A stretch of 64,000 nt of DNA from the NCBI GenBank assembly GCA_031772625.1, contig CM062814.1, positions 362,115,750-362,179,749 on the forward strand. The letters run 5' to 3'. Made by a program: the position numbers and the translations under genes. Origin of the DNA: Pinus tabuliformis (taxonomy: Eukaryota > Streptophyta > Pinopsida > Pinales > Pinaceae). The notes beneath the pieces are model-generated. The model did not search any database, was not told the DNA's origin, and saw only the letters and a list, made by a program, of their open reading frames with translations. Every line of letters starts with the position of its first letter. Position 1 is the first letter of the stretch. This document shows, piece after piece, positions 57,686 through 64,000 of this stretch.

Positions 57686-58985
57686 ACAAACCCCTTTCCA
57701 TGAAGATACTGCCTCCAAATCTAAAATGCATGTATGATCACTACTAATTCAAGATCATGTGTCGGGTAGTTTTGCTCGTGGTCATTTAGTTTTTGTCACT
57801 CATAAGATACCACCTATCCATCTTGCATAAGGACTTCACCAAATCCTCTCTTGCAAGCATCTGTGCATACTACAAACTCGTTCTCCAGATCTGCAATCTT
57901 TAACACTAAAGCACGTTTCAACAACTACTTAAGTTGCTTAAAACTAACCTCACATTTGTCTATCCAGTAAAACTTCTTACCTTTCCTCTGTAATGATGTA
58001 ATAGGATAAGAAATATTCAAGAAGTTCTTGTTGAACCTCCTGTAATAACCTGCCAATCCTATGAAATATCTCACCTCATCCACATTCCTGGGAGCTACCC
58101 ACTCCATGACGAACCTTATCTTTTCTAGATCTACTGTAACACCCTCCTTGGAAAAAAAATGTCCCAATTAATTTACCTCATTTTGAAAGAAACTTCACTT
58201 GTTGAGCTTAGCATATAACTGATGGTCTCTCAACAACATAAACAATTCCTCTAAATTCTTGGCATGCTCTTCCTCATTTTAAGAATATACCAATATGTCA
58301 TCAATGAACACAATAACAATCTTATCCAAATATGGACACAACACACTATTCATTAAGCGCATAAATGTAGCTAGAGCATTAGCTAGACCAAATGGAACTA
58401 AAACAAACTCATAATGCCCATGCCTAGTCTAGAAAGTTATCTTGTAAATGTTTTTCCTCTTTTGATGCATACCTGGTGATATCCAGATCTTAGATCAATA
58501 TTCAAGAACACTGCTACTCCCTTCAACTGATCAAACAAGTCATCAATCCTTGACAACAAATACTTTTTCTTGATAGTTAGTTTGTTCAAATGATTATAGT
58601 CAATGCATAATTTGAACGTACCATATTTCTTCTTCCCAAACAATACTGGTGCATCCCGTGGTGATACACTTGGCCTACTATATCCCTTGTCCAACATTTC
58701 CTTCAATTGCAGCTTCAACTCTACCAACTTGGGTGTCATCATCTTGTAAGGTGCTTTTGATGCTGTAGCTACCCCTGGAACTAACGCAATCAACAATTCT
58801 ACTTTGTTGTGAAGTGGAAACTCTGAAATTTCCTTAGGAAATACATCCTGAAACTGCAATAGAACTGGGTACCTTCTCAAAACATCTGCATCCTCAAATT
58901 CCTTACCTTTGTCACTAGAAATGTGCATTGTGAATAACATACACCCTTTCTTGCAACTACTCTTTTCCTGCATAGTTTTCACCAT
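57686..58985 (-). pseudogene. Element D reverse transcriptase and start of RNase H
   Basis: Frame 58985-58437 contains [38 protein letters not shown] and [10 protein letters not shown]-like [14 protein letters not shown]. After a frameshift the palm motif reads FIDDIL near 58305. Frame 58167-57925 has VTVDLEKIRFVMEWVAPRNV and IGLAGYYRRFNKNFLN, the RT/RNase H connection. The RNase H start (57924-57686) leads into the part at 35423. Breaks include a TTT/TGA area at 58437 and 58170. Confidence 0.85.
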
Positions 58986-59462
58986 CCTAACTGATGTGGC
59001 TTTCTTCTTTCCCTATAAGACTCTTGGTTCCCAATTATCATCCACACACTCAATGGCTTTGTCATAACAACCCACCTTGGTTCTATGAATATACAACCAA
59101 TACATTCCCAAAAAAATACTATATGATCCCAACTATAATACATTCAAATGTGTTGTGGTAGACATACCATCCAAATCAAATGCACAATCTCTTACCCAGT
59201 GATGAACTCAATTCATTGTACCTCTAGCCGACTGCACTAACCAAGATTCTACATGCAATTCCTTACTCAAACCACACTTATCCACCAAGTAAGGACTAGC
59301 TTAACTATAATTAGATCCAGTGTCAATCAAAATAGAAATAACTTGATCACAAAGCTTACAGTCCATCTCAATGATAGATGCCTAATGGTCAGCTTGTTTG
59401 TTATCCAATGTTGCATAAATACGAGGAACGCCATGAACAACACCCGCAAAATTCTGTGCCTC
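58986..59462 (-). pseudogene. Element D protease
   Basis: Minus reading near 59330-59304 gives LIDTGSNYS, the retropepsin D-T-G, followed by a stop. The rest of the domain is readable in pieces toward 59000. Confidence 0.65.
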
Positions 59463-60500
59463 CTACACACTATGTATCTGAGGCCTACCACCTTGATTCT
59501 TTGGAAAATATCTCTTAAGGTGAAACTCCTTACCGCATGTCCAACACTCCAATAGACTAGTACCCTCACCTCTATGTTGTTGATGTGACCCACATCCCTG
59601 TCTATCTACATTGATCATCATTTTTGGTCCAAATTTTCTTTCTCGTCTGCAATCTAAGGCCTTTCTCTTTTCAACTACCATTTACCTTTACCTTTGTTTT
59701 TCCCTTTCCATCCTTGTCGATATTCATTCTTATGCTTTGACTATTCATAAAAAAGCTTCAATTTCCCAATAACTTCCTCAAGTGACCGAGGCTCATCATA
59801 CTCAATACGATCTCTAAATTTTAATGGAAATCCACTGAAAAATTCTTGAACTTTAGCCTTCTCATCTTTAAGATACGGTACATACCTCAGTAGCTCCATG
59901 AACTTAGTTGTGTACTCTTCATTCATCATTGATCCCATCTTTAGCTCATAGAATTATTTTTCCTTACTATCGTAGTACCTTTCTGACAAGTATTTCTTCC
60001 TGAAAATCCTCTTGAACTCATGCCAAGTCAATTCATTTGTCCTGATGTCTCTAACCCGCTTGAAATCTTCCAACTAGATGTCTACTTTACCTCTCAGGCT
60101 CAAGATAAATATTCTGGCCTTCATATTATCTGTGTACTCATGCAACTCAAAGAACTTCTTCCTCCCAAGTATCCAAGCCTTCGCATCTTCCGACTTCTTC
60201 ACATCTCCATCAAAAGTAGGTGGTTATTCTTTCTTAAACTGATCTGGAAAGTACCCCCTGTCACTCCTCTTGTAAGGATGATAACGATAAGGATCATGAT
60301 GCATGTCAGAAACAGAACTAGAATAGTACCTATATCCATCACCTCTCCTATTTAGAGTATCCAAAAATATTCCATCTCTAACTGTGTTACCTCTATCCGA
60401 TCTGTGACCACAATCAGACTTACTCGCATATGTCCCATTAATTCTGTCCTCATGTCCATGGCTGATCCAAAGTGGCCCTTGTTGTTGCAATTCTAACAAA
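59463..60500 (-). pseudogene. Element D gag with zinc knuckle
   Basis: Frame 59938-59741 reads EEYTTKFMELLRYVPYLKDE and VQEFFSGFPLKFRDRIEYDE, a retrotransposon gag core. Frame 59681-59463 has ECWTCGKEFHLKRYFPKNQG, a CCHC knuckle with one extra residue and the last Cys read as Phe. A Tyr/Asp/Arg-rich stretch lies at 60499-60224. Frames are split by indels. Confidence 0.75.
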
Positions 60501-61186
60501 CTCTGAAGGAGTATTGCATTAACCTTTTCTTGTTTCTTTTATGCATGTATTATTTTGTCATTATCTGCTTTACAAAACCTTATTTCTTCCTTCAATCTTC
60601 TCAATGTGTTTTCAAAATCATAAGAGTTCCCAACACCATGCTACTCATCTGTTTCATAGGAAAAGTATTTTTAGTTTACCATCTTGATAGTCATTTTCAT
60701 CTCTTTCCTGCAAGACATATTACGTCAGTTAAACCAAATCACAATAAACCAACATATCTTAAGATAATTCGTGGAGGATGTCTCATCTACAAGATCATCA
60801 AATCAATGTGATACATGTATAACATTATCATGAAATCATATATACATATAATACATAAGCACATAACCATGTAACCATCATCTAGCTAGAGTCCAATCAT
60901 CAATCCATTATCATATAAACAACACATACCATGACCTCATGCATGAAGAAAACAACCATACTAGCATACAATGACAGTAGGCAAGCATAACCAATACATA
61001 ACCAATCATACACACATGATTACATACCTCATAACAACAACATCCACTTTCACATGGTGACATCACTACAACCATGAATTACACCATGCATATGGAAGAA
61101 GAACATAGATAACAATAATGATTAACACACATGCAAATGACATGAATGCATGACAAACACACTGCCCATCTAGTCCGAGGGGTGAA
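60501..61186 (-). other. Element D leader
   Basis: AT-rich, no coding visible. Confidence 0.5.
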
Positions 61187-61202
61187 CCATGCTCTTATAT
61201 CA
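61187..61202 (-). other. Element D primer-binding site
   Basis: Minus TGATATAAGAGCATGG resembles the initiator-Met site TGGTATCAGAGC with changes. Confidence 0.65.
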
Positions 61203-61205
61203 CTC

Positions 61206-61304
61206 TGTAACACCATCCTCCCACATCTACCCAAGTAACAGGCCAACTAGGGTAAACATGTGATGAGAGTCTAATACGATTCCATTCAACCTCCTATGTG
61301 ACCT
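61206..61304 (-). repeat. Element D right LTR, first 99 bp before an insertion
   Basis: TGTAACACC start; aligns with 26144-26239. Cut by element B copy 2. Confidence 0.8.
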
Positions 61305-62345
61305 TGTTATCGGGAAAAGTGTCTATTTAGAACTACTCTATCCCACTAAGGTGTGACAGCTACCTTAGAAACAAACAGAGAAAACTACTTTTGTATTCTT
61401 CTTTATGAACTATAAACAAAGAGGAATAGGATGAACCAACCCGTGTCTTGCGCTAGTCCTTCGATCCAATCTCTCTTCTCTTTGACAGCTTCCAGCTACC
61501 TGCTCCCTCACTTGCCCAGCTTCACCAAGTACCTGTAAGATCACAGAAGAAGGAAACTATACAAAGACATGGGTTTATATTCATAAATAACTTAGGATCA
61601 GATTTAAGTTAACCATACAAATGTAACAAGCATCAATGAAACACAAGCATGGAGAAGAAACTCAAATAGTTTTATTGATATACAAGAAGATCCAGGAGGA
61701 GTTACAACCGATGATTCCTGACCCAGCATCAACCTCCCAGCAAAGAAGTCCCTTCTTCAACCCCAACAAAGCTTAGATCACCCAATCTTCTGATATGTAT
61801 CTCAAAACCAACAACAATTCCTTACAATGTGCAAAATTCCAGCCTCTGGATCTCTGGGACGAGGGATCCACATATAGATGTATGCAAGGAGGATGAGTCA
61901 GCTCATGAATTGATTAGTGGCTTCTCTTTGTCAGTTCTTGCTTCCACTTGGAGACTGAAAGCCTCTTACTCATCCTTGGTTGAATTCAGTGAGGCAAGTG
62001 TCATTGGAGAAGATTCTGGAAGCTTCCATTGTCTCTCCACCTCGTGGCATGACACTGCCACTTGTCATTTCCTGCTCAACGCACCCTGGTAGTGCATTTA
62101 GGTGCGTTGTAATGCACCTAGCTAGTGGAATTAGGTGCTATGCAATGCACTTGGCTAGTGGAGCAGCTGAAATGATCCTGTTTTGACTTATTCTGAGCAG
62201 TTTCTGGTGGAGAACTTTTGGGAGAAGCTGTAATTTGTTGACCTTGTTCCTTTAGGAGTTATAACAACACTTTTAGGGGCTTAGGAGCCCTTGGTTTATG
62301 GACATTTCATGCTTAGAGCTGTAAGGCACAAAAATGTCTATAACA
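61305..62345 (-). repeat. Element B copy 2, 3' LTR
   Basis: TGTTATCGGG to GTCTATAACA; aligns over its full length with 46194-47234. Confidence 0.92.
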
Positions 62346-63048
62346 GTTGCCCCCTAAAGTATGAGGCCGTTTATCGGGTGAAATGCTTTATTAGGAGGAT
62401 CCGAAGTTCTTTCAATGCTGGGAGGAGACCTGTAATAAGATACAATACAATACATTATCTTCATATTGTTTTCATGATCTAGCTGAGGCGGGCATTCCCA
62501 TGCTCAGCTTTATAAATTCATTTTCATGTACATAGGACAGACAATCGTATGATGGTAGACTAATGATTCTGATAGAGCCATCATCCTTTTGGTAGGATGA
62601 TTATCTGTGCTGCAATGCTGTACATTTCAATGTCTTTATTTTCCTGAATATATATTGCAACCCGGATGGATGAAACTAGATCCGGGGTCTTCAATCTCAT
62701 CCGATCTTCACTCGAAGTACAAGTCGATCCATGTGAGAAATGTTTTGAAGTCAAACATGGAAATACATCGCTTGATTACCAGTCAATGATGTAAACTGTT
62801 AACAAGCGCGAGAGGAATCACCGATAATGATAATGACCCTCAAGGTACTGCAGTACAATTCACGTGGTGTGAATAAAGGACTTGGCGTCGAACACCACAC
62901 AAAATCTTTTGGTCGAAGGTCATTGATGTATACCTGTCGCCGGAAGTGAGAAACTTGCCATTGAGGCATGCAAGCTTCAAAGTACTGAATGGGGTGTTCC
63001 TAGATCAACTTCTTGGATAATGAGCTGATGTCGACAAGAAGTGATCCG

Positions 63049-63502
63049 TCATAGGAGGGCCTTAATGAATCCCACATCAATGACATGGAACAGAGCAAAT
63101 GATTTTGATGGAGGTGAAAATGATCTGATGATATATGGTTCAGGGTGGTGGTCATGAAAGAATGGAGTATAATGTATGGTAGTGGGCGGGACACAGGTGG
63201 CCTTTCTGGATGACTTCTCTTGAACATGTCGACGACACTTATGTGATGGATTGGTAGCATTAACCCCAAATGTGGATGGTATGGCGAGACCATGGCGATG
63301 TGACCGGTGAATGAAACAACCCAACCCGACTCGGGCACGGAGTGGAAGTGTCATGTTCAAGAGCGACTTGCTACCAATAAAGATTCTTTGAGTTTTCTTC
63401 CCAATTTTTCCCCAGTCATTGCTGACCAGTACCTCTTTATTTTTGTCAAGCTTGAGGAGGATAACATATATGCTTGTTCTATAATTTTCCCTTCGGGCAA
63501 AC
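63049..63502 (-). pseudogene. Copy 2 of the small ORF behind the array, frameshifted
   Basis: The minus ATG near 63503 matches copy 1's start (MGLPEGKIIEQAY). Two extra bases (AT, near 63470) shift the frame; the original frame is open again from about 63465 to 63049 with mostly the same residues (GLGCFIHRSHRHG, KCRRHVQEKSS). Confidence 0.55.
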
Positions 63503-63504
63503 CC

Positions 63505-63913
63505 ATTGCTATGTTTTAACGAGCCTAGCGATAGTGAAACTCGTTCTCGTCTAAAGACAAGTTTGTCGCTATTAATCTTTTTAACGAGTCTAGCGACAAA
63601 GATAACTCGGTCCTTTTCATTTTTAGAGAGTCTGAAAAGGTACGTAAAGGTAACTCCAAAATTCCTTTTTCGTCATCTAATCCCTTAAGTCCGAAAAAGT
63701 ATAAAACAATACAGAAGGGATGAATTTTCGATTGTTTTAACGAGCCGAACAAAACAAGCGCTCGATCTTTTTGTGCAATAATCCCTCAGGTCCAAAAAGA
63801 TTTAAATCTAGAGGAGGGATAGCACTTCCCGTTGCTTTAACGAGATGGAAGGCCAGAACTCAGCAATCTTTTCATATTTTACGAGTCAGAAAAGAGCTTT
63901 AAAGAAGACTCGT
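63505..63913 (-). repeat. Second copy of the interleaved-inverted-repeat array
   Basis: All units of 48393-48803 are present. Unit 2 is more complete than in copy 1: TTTGTCGCTA 63562/TAGCGACAAA 63591 (10 bp) with CGAGT 63585/ACTCG 63605. Unit 4 has CTTTTTCG/CGAAAAAG (8 bp). Unit 8 keeps ACGAGTC/GACTCGT and CTTTTC/GAAAAG. Unit 1 has one T.G mismatch. Confidence 0.87.
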
Positions 63914-64000
63914 CTTTTGAGGAACGAGTGATAAAATGGGTAGCAGCTGATTCCAGGTAAGGTTTGGAATTTTCCAATCACGACAGTGTTACAAGGATGG

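Larger units (their letters stand above)
26144..61304 (-). mobile_element. Element D: Ty3/gypsy chromovirus, split by nested elements
   Basis: On minus the order is right LTR (61206-61304, then cut by family B), primer site, gag, protease, RT, RNase H, integrase, chromodomain-like end, polypurine tract and left LTR (26144-28305). The body is interrupted by element C (35424-57680) and copia element I (30066-35116). Removing these rejoins the RNase H and the linker between RNase H and integrase in the correct order. The 99 bp of right LTR match the left LTR start at roughly four of five bases. It continues past the window. Confidence 0.8.
61305..64000 (-). mobile_element. Element B copy 2, 3' part, continues past window
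   Basis: LTR 61305-62345 (1,041 bp), then the same polypurine tract (62346-62359) and internal sequence as copy 1 up to the window end. The flank GACCT (61300-61304) should recur at its other end. Confidence 0.92.

Noticed and set aside
1-64000. CRISPR arrays, bacterial operons, rRNA or tRNA genes
   Set aside because: None seen. The only tRNA-like stretches are primer-binding sites of retrotransposons.

Overview
The window is repeat-dominated plant nuclear DNA. Almost everything recognisable belongs to LTR retrotransposons: Ty3/gypsy of the Tat and chromovirus types, Ty1/copia, and several non-autonomous families. They are decayed and inserted into one another. The density and depth of nesting, the low GC content and the many stops explainable by C-to-T change fit a large, heavily methylated seed-plant genome. 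A gymnosperm is possible, but nothing here proves it. I recognise no intact host protein-coding gene.

Layout. 1-7262: minus-strand Tat-type gypsy element (A) with a single gag-pol frame broken only by stops. 7395-14058: an unrecognised minus-strand two-ORF gene whose 2,744-bp core is tandemly duplicated; its upstream region (14.3-15.1 kb) is GC-rich and carries a dense cluster of TGACGTCA/ACGTGG motifs. 16651-18760: an LTR related to family B below, next to an initiator-Met primer-binding site. 18761-22757: element F, a gag-only element whose single ORF carries a zinc knuckle, a G-patch and a second knuckle. 22990-23640: a degenerate repeat array. 23641-26143: element H (gag on plus), cut off by element D.

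From 26144 to past the window end lies a Russian-doll nest. Chromovirus D (minus) inserted into H. D was then hit by copia element I (30066-35116), by gypsy element C (35424-57680, perfect TCAGT duplication) and, in its right LTR, by a second copy of family B (61305 onward). C carries element E (38135-54431), a non-autonomous element with a tRNA-Asp-type primer site, 4 x 112-bp repeats in its LTRs and two captured host-gene fragments, one from ABCE1 and one with a splice-consistent intron. E's right LTR carries B (46194-54074, AAGTA duplication), a gag/protease-only element.

The most unusual signal is in family B. About 410 bp (48393-48803; repeated at 63505-63913) is tiled end to end by about eight units in which two inverted repeats interleave in the order X-Y-X'-Y', the arrangement of an H-type RNA pseudoknot. 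The X arms differ completely between units yet keep pairing. Further units flank the gag-like ORF, and the array runs straight into the start codon of a 151-codon ORF.
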